A stretch of DNA of 64,000 bases from positions 99,081 through 163,080 of the forward strand of contig NZ_UNRA01000003.1 of assembly GCF_900537075.1 (NCBI RefSeq), read 5' to 3'. Source of the stretch: Tropicibacter sp. Alg240-R139 (GTDB lineage Bacteria; Pseudomonadota; Alphaproteobacteria; Rhodobacterales; Rhodobacteraceae). The notes below the pieces were generated by a model. It was not told the DNA's origin. It was given only the letters and a program-made list of their open reading frames with translations, and did not search any database. Position 1 is the stretch's first letter. Every line of letters begins with the position of its first letter. Position numbers and translations under genes: made by a program. Of the stretch, positions 8,959 to 18,093 are shown in pieces.

Positions 8959-9556
8959 TATTTTGAACCGCCGCACATTTGTTGCTTCTGCCGTAGCTGG
9001 TGTTGCAGCGACCGCCCTGCCGCTGCCCGCGATGGCCCTGACCGAAGCTGGCGCGCGTAATCTGGTGAACAATGTTGTGTCCGAAATCAACCGGGTCATT
9101 GCTTCGGGCAAGTCCGAAGCAGCAATGTTGCGCGATTTTGAAAAACTGTTCGTGCGCTATGCCGACGTATCAATCATGGCGCGCTATGCCTTGGGCGCAG
9201 ATGCGCGGTCGGCGTCAAAAGCGCAAATGCGGTCCTTTACCAAAGCGTTTCAGAGTTACATCTCGCGCAAATACGGTCGTAGGTTCCGCGAGTTCATCGG
9301 CGGTCAGGTGACCGTGAAGTCCGCGCGCAAGATCAAAGCCGGGTACGAGATCAAGAGCCTTGTCAAATTGCAGGGCTCGGCCCCGTTCGACGTGACATTC
9401 TTGGTGTCGGACAAATCTGGCAAGGACAAGTTCTACAACATGTTCATCGAAGGCGTGAACCTGCTGCTGACCGAACGTACCGAGATAGGTGCCATGCTGG
9501 ATCGGCGTAAGGGCGACCTGAACAAGCTGATCGCAGATTTATCCAAGGCAGGCTGA
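8948..9556 (+). CDS. mlaC: MlaC/Ttg2D family periplasmic phospholipid-binding protein
   Basis: The 202-residue periplasmic shuttle of the Mla system. Starting at 8948 gives MPSDILNRRTFVASAVAG, a signal peptide with a twin-arginine-like RR followed by a hydrophobic core and AMA cleavage region. The longer in-frame start at 8876 lies wholly inside mlaA and is unlikely. The body has the tol_tol_Ttg2 pattern: MLRDFEKLFVRYADVSIMARYALG and FTKAFQSYISRKYGRRFREF. It overlaps mlaA by 11 nt, implying one operon. Confidence 0.92.
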   Translation: MPSDILNRRTFVASAVAGVAATALPLPAMALTEAGARNLVNNVVSEINRVIASGKSEAAMLRDFEKLFVRYADVSIMARYALGADARSASKAQMRSFTKAFQSYISRKYGRRFREFIGGQVTVKSARKIKAGYEIKSLVKLQGSAPFDVTFLVSDKSGKDKFYNMFIEGVNLLLTERTEIGAMLDRRKGDLNKLIADLSKAG

Positions 9557-9581
9557 ACTGCTCAGAATATAAGATTGCAAT

Positions 9582-9611
9582 AAGCCGCCCTATTCGGGTG
9601 GCTTGGTTGTT
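9582..9611 (+). terminator. Terminator after mlaC
   Basis: AAGCCGCCC (9582-9590) pairs with GGGTGGCTT (9596-9604), one G-T pair, around a 5-nt loop. The T-rich GGTTGTT follows, 25 nt after the mlaC stop. Confidence 0.7.
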
Positions 9612-9690
9612 ATGATTGGTTTGACCCAGAGTACAACCCAAACCGGGACCATCAACTAAAGTAACGTTGTCTTTTGCAAGAGACCGGAGC

Positions 9691-9820
9691 ACTCCCGCCC
9701 GTCGTCGATGTTTCTGACGAAACACCTCTTCCCGTTGGGCCGGGCACTGCGCTTTGCGCAGTGCCCGGCCCAAAGCCGCTAGCGGGATCGACGAAGTCGG
9801 GGGCGCTCTGGTGCGGGAGT
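9691..9820. repeat. Nested long palindrome with a perfect 18-bp hairpin
   Basis: The core is an 18-nt arm (9735-9752) and its exact complement (9756-9773), separated by TTT. Outside this, TCGTCGAT (9702-9709) pairs with ATCGACGA (9787-9794), and ACTCCCGC (9691-9698) with GCGGGAGT (9813-9820). So three nested arm pairs are centred on one point. It lies between the mlaC terminator and the 3' end of the penicillin-binding protein gene. It lacks a long T tract, so terminator is only one possibility. Confidence 0.85.
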
Positions 9821-9850
9821 TCCCCCGAGTCCGGGTTCAACGAACTTAGA

Positions 9851-12043
9851 TCAGTTCCGGCCGCCAAAGATGTCCTTGAGCAGCTGATCCACCGCGCCTC
9901 CCAATCCACCTTTGCCACCCTGGTTTCGTTTGGGTTCCGGGATACGCGTTGGTCGGGTCGGTGCGCGCATTGGCAAAGGTTTCGCCGTTAACCCGTCCTG
10001 CACCCGCACCATGGTTTCATGCCAGATCTCGGCCGGCAAGCCGCCACCGGTGACACCTGAAAGCGGCGTATTGTCGTCATAGCCCATCCAGACACCCGTG
10101 ACGTAATCCGCCGTAAAGCCGATGAACCATGCATCGCGCGCAGCCTGCGTCGTGCCGGTTTTGCCCGCCGCCTGCCAGCCCGGCAATGCCGCGCGGCGGC
10201 CTGACCCCTCGGACACGACCTTTTCCATCATCCAAATCAACTGTTCCGCCGCTGCCGTTTGAACGACCCGCTCTCCAATACCGCCTCCGGTGCCCATCAG
10301 CGGAGTATCATCACCCAGCAACTGCAACTCGACCAAACCATAAGGTGTCACGGACGAGCCGCCGTTCAGGATGCCGGCATAAGCGCCTGTCATCTCAAGC
10401 AGCGTGCTTTCAGACGCCCCCAAAGCCAACGCAGGACCTGCCGCCAGATCGCTATCGATGCCAAAGTCGGCGGCCACCTTGCGCACCAGATCGCGACCTA
10501 CGGCCTCGGACACTTTGACTGCGGGTACGTTCAGCGAGTCCTTCAACGCCTGGGTCAAACTCACCTGACCGTAATGCTTGTTGGTGTAATTCTTGGGGCA
10601 CCACTCGCCCGAACCTGGAATATTCAAACAATACGGTGCGTCCACCACAGTATCGAGCGGTGAATGCCCCAGTTCCAAGGCTGTGGCGTAGACAAAGGGT
10701 TTAAAGGCCGAGCCGGTTTGCCGCATCGCCTGCGTCGCCCGGTTGAATGCGCCCGTCACGCGCGTCTTGCGTCCGCCCACCATGCCGCGCACCGCTCCGT
10801 CCGCCGACATCACGACAATCGCGGCCTGCGCTTTGGACCCTTTGCGCACCTTTTCCTGGAACACGAAATTCATCGCCTCTTCGACAGAGGTCTGAATGCG
10901 TTGGTCCAGAGTGGTGCGAATGATGACATCCTCGGTTGTGTTGCGGGTGAAATACTCGGGCCCGCTCGACATCACCCAATCGGCAAAGTAGCCGCCGGCA
11001 CGCGCAGCTGCTGCCGCCGACAACTCGGCTGGGTTCGCCCGCGCGCCATCAGCCTGCGCCGTCGTCAGATAGCCCTGATCCTCCATCAGGCCCACAATGA
11101 CACGCCCGCGATCCTGTGAACGTTTGAGGTTGTTCGTCGGCGCATAGCGTGTGGGTGCCACCAGAAGCCCTGCCAGCATTGCTGCTTCAGCGGGATCAAC
11201 TTCAGCGGCTGATTTACCAAAATATCGTTGGCTGGCGGCCTCGAACCCACGGGCGCCTGCGCCCAGGAAAGCACGATTCAGGTAGATGGTCAGGATCTCG
11301 TCCTTGGTATATTTCACCTCCATCGCCATCGAATAGACCGCTTCCTTGATCTTGCGCCACAGCGAGCCCTGGCGGCAATCGTCTTCGTAAGCCTTCTCCG
11401 ACTTCCATTGGGACTCGTCGTAAGGCACGCCCAGACACAAAAGCTTGGCAGTCTGCTGTGTGATCGTCGAGCCACCGTGACCCGACAAAGGCCCGCGCCC
11501 TTCGCTCAGGTTGATGCGCACCGCACTGGCCACGCCGCGGGGGCTGATCCCGAAATGGCGATAAAACCGCTTGTCCTCGGTTGCGATGACTGCATTCTTC
11601 AGATGCGGTGACACGGTTTCAGCCGTTACCACGCCGCCGAACTGATCCCCCCGCCAGGCAAACACATTGCCATCCTTATCCAGCATGGTCACGGACCCGC
11701 GCGCCCGGCCATCGAGTAGCGCGGTCACATCTGGCAGCGTCGTGTAAACCAGACCAACAGCCAGAGCGATCAACAACGCCACGATCACGCCAATACGCCA
11801 GATAAAGCCCCAGATCAGACCGAACACCCAAGCAATGAAACGTCGCAGCGCGCCGATGATCCCACCACCGCCGCCGCCCTTTTTACGACCAGGCTTGCGC
11901 GTTTTGCGGTTGGCCGTTCTCCTGGTCGCCGCTTTCTTTTTAGGTGCAGCTTTTGATTTGCTTTTGGTCGCCTTGGTTCGCGTCCCAGACGCGTACCGTT
12001 TGTCTGCAACCAATGGCGGTTTACGCCGCTTTGAATCACTCAT
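9851..12043 (-). CDS. Class A penicillin-binding protein (PBP1A family)
   Basis: A 730-residue bifunctional peptidoglycan synthase. A long Lys/Arg-rich cytoplasmic tail (residues 1-55) precedes one membrane segment (about 68-100). The glycosyltransferase domain has catalytic Glu156 in ATEDKRFYRHFG and GGSTITQQTAK. The transpeptidase domain has SAFK (Ser445 nucleophile), SLN (503-505) and KTG (628-630). The C-terminus is proline- and glycine-rich. It acts at the inner membrane, polymerising and crosslinking peptidoglycan. Transcribed alone, divergent from glnK with a 257-nt gap. Confidence 0.95.
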   Translation of the reverse strand: MSDSKRRKPPLVADKRYASGTRTKATKSKSKAAPKKKAATRRTANRKTRKPGRKKGGGGGGIIGALRRFIAWVFGLIWGFIWRIGVIVALLIALAVGLVYTTLPDVTALLDGRARGSVTMLDKDGNVFAWRGDQFGGVVTAETVSPHLKNAVIATEDKRFYRHFGISPRGVASAVRINLSEGRGPLSGHGGSTITQQTAKLLCLGVPYDESQWKSEKAYEDDCRQGSLWRKIKEAVYSMAMEVKYTKDEILTIYLNRAFLGAGARGFEAASQRYFGKSAAEVDPAEAAMLAGLLVAPTRYAPTNNLKRSQDRGRVIVGLMEDQGYLTTAQADGARANPAELSAAAAARAGGYFADWVMSSGPEYFTRNTTEDVIIRTTLDQRIQTSVEEAMNFVFQEKVRKGSKAQAAIVVMSADGAVRGMVGGRKTRVTGAFNRATQAMRQTGSAFKPFVYATALELGHSPLDTVVDAPYCLNIPGSGEWCPKNYTNKHYGQVSLTQALKDSLNVPAVKVSEAVGRDLVRKVAADFGIDSDLAAGPALALGASESTLLEMTGAYAGILNGGSSVTPYGLVELQLLGDDTPLMGTGGGIGERVVQTAAAEQLIWMMEKVVSEGSGRRAALPGWQAAGKTGTTQAARDAWFIGFTADYVTGVWMGYDDNTPLSGVTGGGLPAEIWHETMVRVQDGLTAKPLPMRAPTRPTRIPEPKRNQGGKGGLGGAVDQLLKDIFGGRN

Positions 12044-12300
12044 GCTCTACCCTGCCCGGCTCTGGCTTTTGGGGCACAATAGCCCGCGACGCCTCAGGTG
12101 TTGAGGTGTTATTCACATTCAATTCCCCTTTAGCATTCGCCTATTTTTTAATCCAACGGGGATAATTGTGCAAAAAATGTGCAACTCTTTCAGATTTTCA
12201 CACCAATTCCTCAGCGCAACGGTTTCTCTGCAGCGCAGCAACAGTCTTGATTTCCCCATCAAGACACGCGGGCCGTCGCCTGCCAATCGAGGGAAACAAA

Positions 12301-12639
12301 GTGAAACTCATCATCGCAACGATTAAGCCGTTCAAACTGGAAGAGGTCCGCGAAGCGCTGACCGAGGCCGGAATTCGCGGCATGATGGTCACCGAGATCA
12401 AGGGCTTTGGCTCGCAATCAGGCCACACCGAAATCTACCGCGGCGCGGAATATGCCGTGAACTTTGTCCCCAAGATCAAACTGGAAATCGTGGTTGCCGC
12501 CTCGATGGTCGACCAGATCGTCGAAACCATCTCGAGCACAGCTCGCACCGGCAAGATCGGCGACGGGAAAATCTTTGTTCTGGACGTCGAACAGGCCGTG
12601 CGCGTGCGCACCGGGGAAACCAACGACGACGCGCTCTAA
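12301..12639 (+). CDS. glnK: PII signal transduction protein GlnK
   Basis: A 112-residue PII protein that senses ATP/ADP and 2-oxoglutarate, and blocks AmtB when nitrogen is plentiful. I chose the GTG at 12301 (KLIIATIKPFKLEEV), preceded by GAGGG at good spacing. The upstream in-frame ATG at 12166 has no family support. The T-loop contains Tyr51 (GAEYAV), the uridylylation site, within the conserved TEIYRGAEY. The C-terminal signature RTGKIGDGKIFV is intact. Called glnK rather than glnB because it directly precedes amtB. Confidence 0.95.
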   Translation: MKLIIATIKPFKLEEVREALTEAGIRGMMVTEIKGFGSQSGHTEIYRGAEYAVNFVPKIKLEIVVAASMVDQIVETISSTARTGKIGDGKIFVLDVEQAVRVRTGETNDDAL

Positions 12640-12673
12640 GCGCCCGCACACTCTCACCCAAGGGAAAATCGAA

Positions 12674-13987
12674 ATGAAACTTCTCAAGACACTACCTGTT
12701 GCGGCCGCGCTGATTGCCCTGCCGACGCTGGCCCTGGCGCAGGATGCCACGCCCAGCTTTGACGAAATCGGGCCTTATATCATGACCACCCTGCTGTTTT
12801 GCATGGCGGGCTTTCTGGTCTTCTTCATGGCTGCTGGCTTTGCTATGCTCGAGGGCGGTCTGGTCCGTTCCAAAAACGTGACTATGCAAATGACCAAGAA
12901 CATCGCGCTCTATTCGATTGCGGCGATCATGTATTGGGTCATCGGTTTCAACACAATGTATCCCGGCGACTTCAACGGCTTCTTTGCCATCGGCGGCCCA
13001 ACAGTGTTGGACGCAGTCGGAGTTTCGGCGGCAGATGCGGCGCTCGATTATGCTTCGGTAGGGTCGGACTTTTTCTTCCAGCTGGTGTTTGTGGCCGCGA
13101 CCGCCTCGATCGTGTCGGGGGCATTGGCTGAACGGATCAAGCTGTGGCCATTCCTGATCTTTGTCGTGATCTTGACGGGCCTGATGTACCCGATCTCCGG
13201 GTCATGGAAATGGGGCGGCGGCTGGTTGGATGCCATGGGCTTCCAGGACTTCGCAGGTTCGACCGTTGTTCACTCGGTAGGTGGCTGGGCTGCTCTGGCG
13301 GGCGCCATCGTGCTGGGTCCGCGCATTGGCAAGTATGGCAAAGACGGCAAAGTCATCCCGATCCCGGGTTCGAATCTCGCATTGGCCACTTTGGGTACGT
13401 TCATCCTGTGGATGGGTTGGTTTGGCTTCAACGGCGGCTCACAGCTGGCCATGGGCACAGTTGGTGACGTATCTGACGTGTCGCGCATTTTTGCCAACAC
13501 CAACATGGCCGCGGCTGCCGGTGCTATTACCGCTCTGATCCTGACGCAGGTGATGTTCAAAAAGCCGGACCTGACCATGGTTCTGAACGGCGCGCTGGCT
13601 GGTCTGGTGTCGATCACAGCTGAACCGCTGGCACCCACGCTGTTCGGCGCTTTGTGGATCGGTGCCGTAGGTGGCGCGATCGTGGTCCTTGCCGTGCCGA
13701 TGCTGGACCGCCTGAAGATCGACGATGTTGTTGGTGCGATCCCGGTACACCTGTGTGCCGGTATCTGGGGCACGATCGCTGTGATCTTCTACAACTCCGA
13801 CGCCACGCTGATGACGCAGCTGACTGGTATCGTGGCCTACGGCGCCTTCACCTTTGTTGTCAGCCTTGTCTTGTGGGTCATCCTGAAAGCGACGCTGGGC
13901 ATCCGTGTCAGCGAAGAGGATGAGGTCAACGGTTTGGACATGGCCGAACTGGGGATGGAAGCCTACCCCGAATTCTCGCGCGGTTGA
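12674..13987 (+). CDS. amtB: Ammonium transporter AmtB
   Basis: A 437-residue Amt/MEP/Rh channel in the inner membrane. The start at 12674 gives a signal peptide (MKLLKTLPVAAALIALPTLALA) then about 11 membrane helices. The two pore histidines are present in TVVHSVGGW and IPVHLCAGIWG, and the family block DFAGSTVVHSVGG is intact. It lies 34 nt after glnK, forming the usual glnK-amtB operon that is expected to respond to nitrogen limitation through NtrBC. I did not find a convincing sigma-54 promoter. Confidence 0.96.
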   Translation: MKLLKTLPVAAALIALPTLALAQDATPSFDEIGPYIMTTLLFCMAGFLVFFMAAGFAMLEGGLVRSKNVTMQMTKNIALYSIAAIMYWVIGFNTMYPGDFNGFFAIGGPTVLDAVGVSAADAALDYASVGSDFFFQLVFVAATASIVSGALAERIKLWPFLIFVVILTGLMYPISGSWKWGGGWLDAMGFQDFAGSTVVHSVGGWAALAGAIVLGPRIGKYGKDGKVIPIPGSNLALATLGTFILWMGWFGFNGGSQLAMGTVGDVSDVSRIFANTNMAAAAGAITALILTQVMFKKPDLTMVLNGALAGLVSITAEPLAPTLFGALWIGAVGGAIVVLAVPMLDRLKIDDVVGAIPVHLCAGIWGTIAVIFYNSDATLMTQLTGIVAYGAFTFVVSLVLWVILKATLGIRVSEEDEVNGLDMAELGMEAYPEFSRG

Positions 13988-14038
13988 TCCGGCGAGACAG
14001 AGAAAGGCCTGGGCCATTCGGTCCAGGTTCCAACAAAA

Positions 14039-14072
14039 AAGGGCCGCCCATCCAGAGAGGGGCGGCCCTTTT
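14039..14072. terminator. Bidirectional terminator between amtB and the aminotransferase gene
   Basis: GGGCCGCCC (14041-14049) pairs with GGGCGGCCC (14060-14068). An A run stands on the left and TTTT on the right, so the hairpin can serve both converging genes. Confidence 0.88.
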
Positions 14073-14091
14073 CATCAATGATTAGGCCCGA

Positions 14092-15276
14092 TCAAATACC
14101 AGCGTCGACAATCGCCTTGGCCAAGATCGGTACAGTCTGCGCATTCAAGCCTGCAATGTTCATGCGGCTGTCGCCAACCATATAAATAGCGTGCTCAGCG
14201 CGCAGCTTTTCCACCAGTTCGGGCGAGGTGCCCAGGCGCGAGAACATGCCGCGGTGCTGTGCAATAAAGCTGAAGCGGTCCGAGCCGGACAGGCGCTGCA
14301 ACTCGTCTGCCAGATCCTGACGCAGACCCAGCATCGACACGCGCACATCTTCCAGCTCGGCCATCCAATCGGCCCGCAGGGCGTCGTCGTTAAGGATGGT
14401 GGTAACGATGCGGGCACCGTGATCAGGCGGGAACGAGTAGTTCTGGCGGTTCAAGAACGCCAGCGTCGCCTGATTGAGCGCCGTCTGAGTGCTGTCCTGC
14501 GATACCGCCATCAAAAGGCCTGTGCGCTCGCGGTAAACACCGAAGTTCTTGGAGCACGACGCCGCGATCAGGCATTCTTTGACAGATGAGGCCACAAGGC
14601 GAACCGCCTGCGCGTCTTCTTCCAGACCGTCGCCAAAGCCCTGATAGGCGATGTCGATCATTGCAACCAGGTTTTGCGCGTTGATCAGGTCCACGACCTC
14701 TTGCCACTGCACCAGATTCAGGTTGGCGCCGGTGGGGTTGTGGCAGCAGCCATGCAGCAGCACCACGTCGCCCGCCTTGGCGGTTTTCAGATCTTCGATC
14801 ATACCGTCGAAGTCGACACCACGGGTTTCGCCATCAAAGTAGCGATAGGGCACGGTTTCGACGCCCAGGTAGTTCAGGATCGAGATGTGGTTCGGCCAGG
14901 TCGGGTTCGACACAAACACACGTGCCTCGGGCGAGGCCATCTGGATCAGCTCAAACGCCTGACGACAGGCGCCGGTGCCACCAGGGGTCGCGGCGGCGCC
15001 CACGTTTTCGCGCGCAACGGAATCGCCCAGGATCAGTTTGATCATCGCGTCCGAATAGGCCGGATCACCGACCAGACCAACATAGGCCTTGGACTGTTGT
15101 TCTTCCCAGATCTTCTGCTCAGCCGCCTTGACCGCGCGCATCACCGGGGTGACGCCCTGGGCGTTCTTATAGACCCCGACACCCAGGTCGATCTTGGTGT
15201 CGCGCGGGTCTTCGCGATAGGCTTGCATCAGCGCCAGGATCTTGTCTGCTGGCTGCGCTTTGAGGTTTTCGAACAT
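14092..15276 (-). CDS. tyrB: Aromatic amino acid/aspartate aminotransferase (class I)
   Basis: A 394-residue PLP-dependent transaminase starting MFENLKAQPADKILALMQAY. The family block DLGVGVYKN is present. The PLP lysine lies in SCSKNFGVYRER, and NPTWPNH and GCCHNPTGANL are the usual substrate/PLP-binding segments of the aspartate/tyrosine aminotransferase Ib group. It may transaminate aspartate, tyrosine or phenylalanine, so the symbol is provisional. Its ATG shares one base with the stop of sseA (TGATG), so it is coupled to that gene. Confidence 0.9.
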   Translation of the reverse strand: MFENLKAQPADKILALMQAYREDPRDTKIDLGVGVYKNAQGVTPVMRAVKAAEQKIWEEQQSKAYVGLVGDPAYSDAMIKLILGDSVARENVGAAATPGGTGACRQAFELIQMASPEARVFVSNPTWPNHISILNYLGVETVPYRYFDGETRGVDFDGMIEDLKTAKAGDVVLLHGCCHNPTGANLNLVQWQEVVDLINAQNLVAMIDIAYQGFGDGLEEDAQAVRLVASSVKECLIAASCSKNFGVYRERTGLLMAVSQDSTQTALNQATLAFLNRQNYSFPPDHGARIVTTILNDDALRADWMAELEDVRVSMLGLRQDLADELQRLSGSDRFSFIAQHRGMFSRLGTSPELVEKLRAEHAIYMVGDSRMNIAGLNAQTVPILAKAIVDAGI

Positions 15277-16130
15277 CAGTTCTCTCCGGTTGCGACGGGC
15301 AGGGTCGGGAAAGCACCCCATTCAGCCCAGGAGCCGTCATAAAGCGAGTAGTCGTGTTTCCCCATGCGGTGCAGGGCCAGTGCCAGAACGGCAGCTGTCA
15401 CGCCCGAACCACAGGTGGTGATGGCGGGTTTCGACAGATCTACCCCGGCGGCCTCGAAAACTTCGCGGCACAGTTCAGGGGATTTCATCGTACCGTTCTT
15501 GTTCAACAGCGTGTTGAACGGCACATTTTTCGAGCCGGGGATATGGCCCGATCGTAACCCTTGACGCGGCTCGGCTGCCTCGCCCCGGAAACGAGCGGCT
15601 GCACGTGCGTCGATGATTTCATGGTCATCCAGCTTGGCGGCAGATGACACTTGGGTCACATCGCGAATCAGATGGTTCTGCACGCGAACGGTCATGTGGC
15701 GGTCGCGCACGACAGGCGGCAGATCTTCGATCTCGTGACCCTCGGCCTGCCATTTGGGCAAACCGCCATCGAGAACGGCAACATTGTCCTGCCCCATCAA
15801 TTTGAACAGCCACCAGACGCGCGCCGCAGACATCAGACCGGCACCATCATAAACGACGACCTGATGTCCGTCGCCCACACCCATGGCCCGCATCCGCGAC
15901 ATGAACTTTTCCACCGGCGGCACCATGTGCGGCAGGTCCGAACGCCGGTCGGAGATGTCGTCGATGTCAAAGAACCGTGCACCGGGAATATGCGCCGTCT
16001 GATATTCGATCTCGGGGTCGCGGTTCTCGGTTGGCAAATACCAGGATGCGTCCAGCACACGTAGGTCCGGGTCCTTCAGGTGATCGGCCAGCCAGCTGGT
16101 GGATACAAGTGTTTTCGGATCGTCGGTCAT
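15276..16130 (-). CDS. sseA: 3-mercaptopyruvate sulfurtransferase
   Basis: A 284-residue tandem rhodanese-domain protein. The catalytic loop CGSGVTA (Cys240) is the mercaptopyruvate-type motif, rather than the CRxGxR/T loop of thiosulfate:cyanide enzymes. The first, non-catalytic domain carries HIPGARFFDIDDISDRRSDLP-like sequence, the second SGHIPGSKNVPF. It transfers sulfur from 3-mercaptopyruvate, which an aspartate-type transaminase can make from cysteine. The coupled aminotransferase gene therefore gives a plausible cysteine-degrading pair (inference). Confidence 0.93.
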   Translation of the reverse strand: MTDDPKTLVSTSWLADHLKDPDLRVLDASWYLPTENRDPEIEYQTAHIPGARFFDIDDISDRRSDLPHMVPPVEKFMSRMRAMGVGDGHQVVVYDGAGLMSAARVWWLFKLMGQDNVAVLDGGLPKWQAEGHEIEDLPPVVRDRHMTVRVQNHLIRDVTQVSSAAKLDDHEIIDARAAARFRGEAAEPRQGLRSGHIPGSKNVPFNTLLNKNGTMKSPELCREVFEAAGVDLSKPAITTCGSGVTAAVLALALHRMGKHDYSLYDGSWAEWGAFPTLPVATGEN

Positions 16131-16315
16131 CCATGCCTCCCCTATGCTCTAGTTTGTCCGTATACCTGCAGGAATTCTGGCGCAAGTCCAGCGCAAGCCG
16201 ATGCGACCACAGAACCGCACTCGAGACCTCTAAATTGCACTCAATGGCTCACTTCATCGGCTTGACCGCATCCCCCCAGGGGGATAAGTCAGGAAAAACA
16301 TTCGAGCACCCGGTC

Positions 16316-16660
16316 ATGCGCAGCCCCCTCCCCATGTTGCAGATCCTTTTTGCGGCCGTCCTGACGGTGGCGATTCTGCTGCAAGGTCTGACCGGGATTG
16401 CAAAGCACTTGCCCCAGATCGAGCCTGAAATCGTGTTTCAAATCAAAGCCCACGGTCACAGCCATGATCCGGTGACGGATACAATATGGTCGGGGCACGG
16501 ACACAGCCATGACGTCGCCGATCATGACCACAATCCGATGCTCGCACTGATTGGCGAAGATCCGCTTTCTTCATACCCACGCACCAAAGCGACCCGTGCG
16601 ATCCTTTCCTTTGCAGCCTGGAACATGAACACAGGGCCAGAGCGACCTCCGAGAGCCTGA
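16316..16660 (+). CDS. Small histidine-rich membrane-anchored protein
   Basis: A 114-residue protein (start ATG 16316; an earlier in-frame ATG at 16244 is possible). It has one hydrophobic N-terminal segment (residues 7-25) and then a histidine-rich stretch with AHGHSHD (45-51) and GHGHSHDVADHDH (60-72). Such clusters bind Ni, Co, Zn or Cu. I recognise no named family. It is followed after 48 nt by a HupE/UreJ-type membrane protein and then an anchor protein, so a role as metal-binding accessory is inferred. The ribosome-binding site is weak. Confidence 0.7.
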   Translation: MRSPLPMLQILFAAVLTVAILLQGLTGIAKHLPQIEPEIVFQIKAHGHSHDPVTDTIWSGHGHSHDVADHDHNPMLALIGEDPLSSYPRTKATRAILSFAAWNMNTGPERPPRA

Positions 16661-16708
16661 CGTTTCCCCATCGAAACGAAACTCAACACATAATTCTCGG
16701 AGCATATC

Positions 16709-17431
16709 ATGACTTCTGTTTCCCTTGGCGGGGTTGGATGGCGTTCGCGCGTCATCGCACCCCTGCTGGGCCTGCTTGCGCTGTGGTTCAGCGCCAGCGT
16801 GGCCACCGCACATAACGTGACCGCAGGCGATGCCGGTTACATCCAGGAAATCTGGGGCGTCAAACTGATCCCCTTCGCCTACCTGGGCGCTAAACACATG
16901 GTGACGGGATACGACCACATCCTGTTTCTGTTTGGTGTCGTCTTCTTCCTTTACCGGATGCAGCACGTCGCCACTTACGTCAGCCTGTTCGCCCTTGGCC
17001 ATTCCACAACCATGCTATTGGGCGTCTGGTTCGGCTGGAACGTGAACGCCTATCTGATCGACGCCATCATCGGTCTGTCGGTTGTCTATAAGGCGCTGGA
17101 CAATCTAGGCGCCTATCAACGCTGGTTCGGGTTTCAACCCAACACCAAGCTGGCCACGCTGATTTTCGGCTTCTTCCACGGGCTGGGACTGGCCACCAAA
17201 ATCCTAGACTACGACATCGCACACGACGGGCTGCTGGCCAATCTGATCGCCTTCAATGTGGGCGTTGAAATCGGACAGGTTCTGGCCCTGTCGCTGATCC
17301 TGATCGTCATGGGCTACTGGCGCCGCAGCAACAGTTTTTGGTGCCATGCCTACACCGCCAACGTCGTGATGATGACCGCTGGTTTTGTCCTGATGGGCTA
17401 CCAGCTCGCCGGTCTTGCCCTGTCCGCATAA
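16709..17431 (+). CDS. HupE/UreJ-2 family membrane protein
   Basis: A 240-residue polytopic inner-membrane protein: a signal-like first segment, then about six helices. It has the family motif KHMVTGYDHILFLFGVVFF with the conserved histidine and aspartate, and a later FHGLGLATK histidine. HupE/UreJ relatives are linked to nickel or cobalt uptake; members of this second branch are less studied and the metal is not proved. No hydrogenase or urease genes are in the window. It sits in a three-gene unit with the His-rich protein and the anchor protein. Confidence 0.85.
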   Translation: MTSVSLGGVGWRSRVIAPLLGLLALWFSASVATAHNVTAGDAGYIQEIWGVKLIPFAYLGAKHMVTGYDHILFLFGVVFFLYRMQHVATYVSLFALGHSTTMLLGVWFGWNVNAYLIDAIIGLSVVYKALDNLGAYQRWFGFQPNTKLATLIFGFFHGLGLATKILDYDIAHDGLLANLIAFNVGVEIGQVLALSLILIVMGYWRRSNSFWCHAYTANVVMMTAGFVLMGYQLAGLALSA

Positions 17432-17450
17432 CCCATTTCGGAGATATCCA

Positions 17451-18056
17451 ATGTACAACGCAGAAAAACCAAACCTCGCCGAGTTGCCAAGCAGTGCGCA
17501 GCTGGTGAAATCCACGATCATCGCGGCGGTGGCCGCGGCAGTCATCCTGATCACCATCGTGCTGCCCGCCGAATACGGCATCGACCCCACCCGCATCGGC
17601 CGCCTTCTGGGCCTGACCGAGATGGGAGAGATCAAATCGCAACTGACGGATGAGGCGGAACAAGACCGTCAAGCCGACGAACAGGAAAAATCGAGCCTTC
17701 TGGACTTGTTCATCCCAGCCGCCCACGCGCAAGAGGCCGAGGTGTGGCAAGATCAGGTAAGCTTCGAGCTGACCCCGGGCCAGGGTGCCGAATGGAAGTT
17801 GGTGATGGGAAAGGATGCACAGGCCGAGTTCCGGTGGTTCACCTCGGACGGGCGCGTGAACTATGACCTACATGGCGATGGCAGCGGTAAGTCGATCTCG
17901 TACAAGAAGGGCCGAGGTGTAGCGAGTGAAACGGGAACCATCAGCGCAGCCTTCACCGGCAATCACGGCTGGTTCTTTCGCAACCGGACCAGCACGCCGC
18001 TGACCGTGACCCTGCAACTGCGCGGGGCCTATACCGACATCAAACGCACATTTTGA
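17451..18056 (+). CDS. Transmembrane anchor protein
   Basis: A 201-residue protein with one N-terminal membrane span (about residues 17-38), a charged linker, then a second hydrophobic patch ending AHAQ and an extracytoplasmic beta-rich domain (VSFELTPGQGAEWKLVMGKDAQAEFRWF and so on, ending LRGAYTDIKRTF). The start at 17451 has GGAG eight bases upstream; the longer reading from 17415 is not needed. Its homologues usually accompany HupE/UreJ-2 genes. The function is not known to me. Confidence 0.8.
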   Translation: MYNAEKPNLAELPSSAQLVKSTIIAAVAAAVILITIVLPAEYGIDPTRIGRLLGLTEMGEIKSQLTDEAEQDRQADEQEKSSLLDLFIPAAHAQEAEVWQDQVSFELTPGQGAEWKLVMGKDAQAEFRWFTSDGRVNYDLHGDGSGKSISYKKGRGVASETGTISAAFTGNHGWFFRNRTSTPLTVTLQLRGAYTDIKRTF

Positions 18057-18065
18057 AATCTGTTC

Positions 18066-18087
18066 GGGCCGACCCAAGCGTCGGCCC
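18066..18087. terminator. Terminator between the anchor gene and smpB
   Basis: GGGCCGAC (18066-18073) pairs perfectly with GTCGGCCC (18080-18087), loop CCAAGC. It separates two converging genes and has no strong T tract on the plus side. Confidence 0.65.
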
Positions 18088-18093
18088 ATCAAA

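Noticed and set aside
12167..12184. NtrC or sigma-54 site upstream of glnK
   Set aside because: TGTGCAA occurs twice 11 bp apart, but as direct repeats, and no GG-N10-GC promoter was found.
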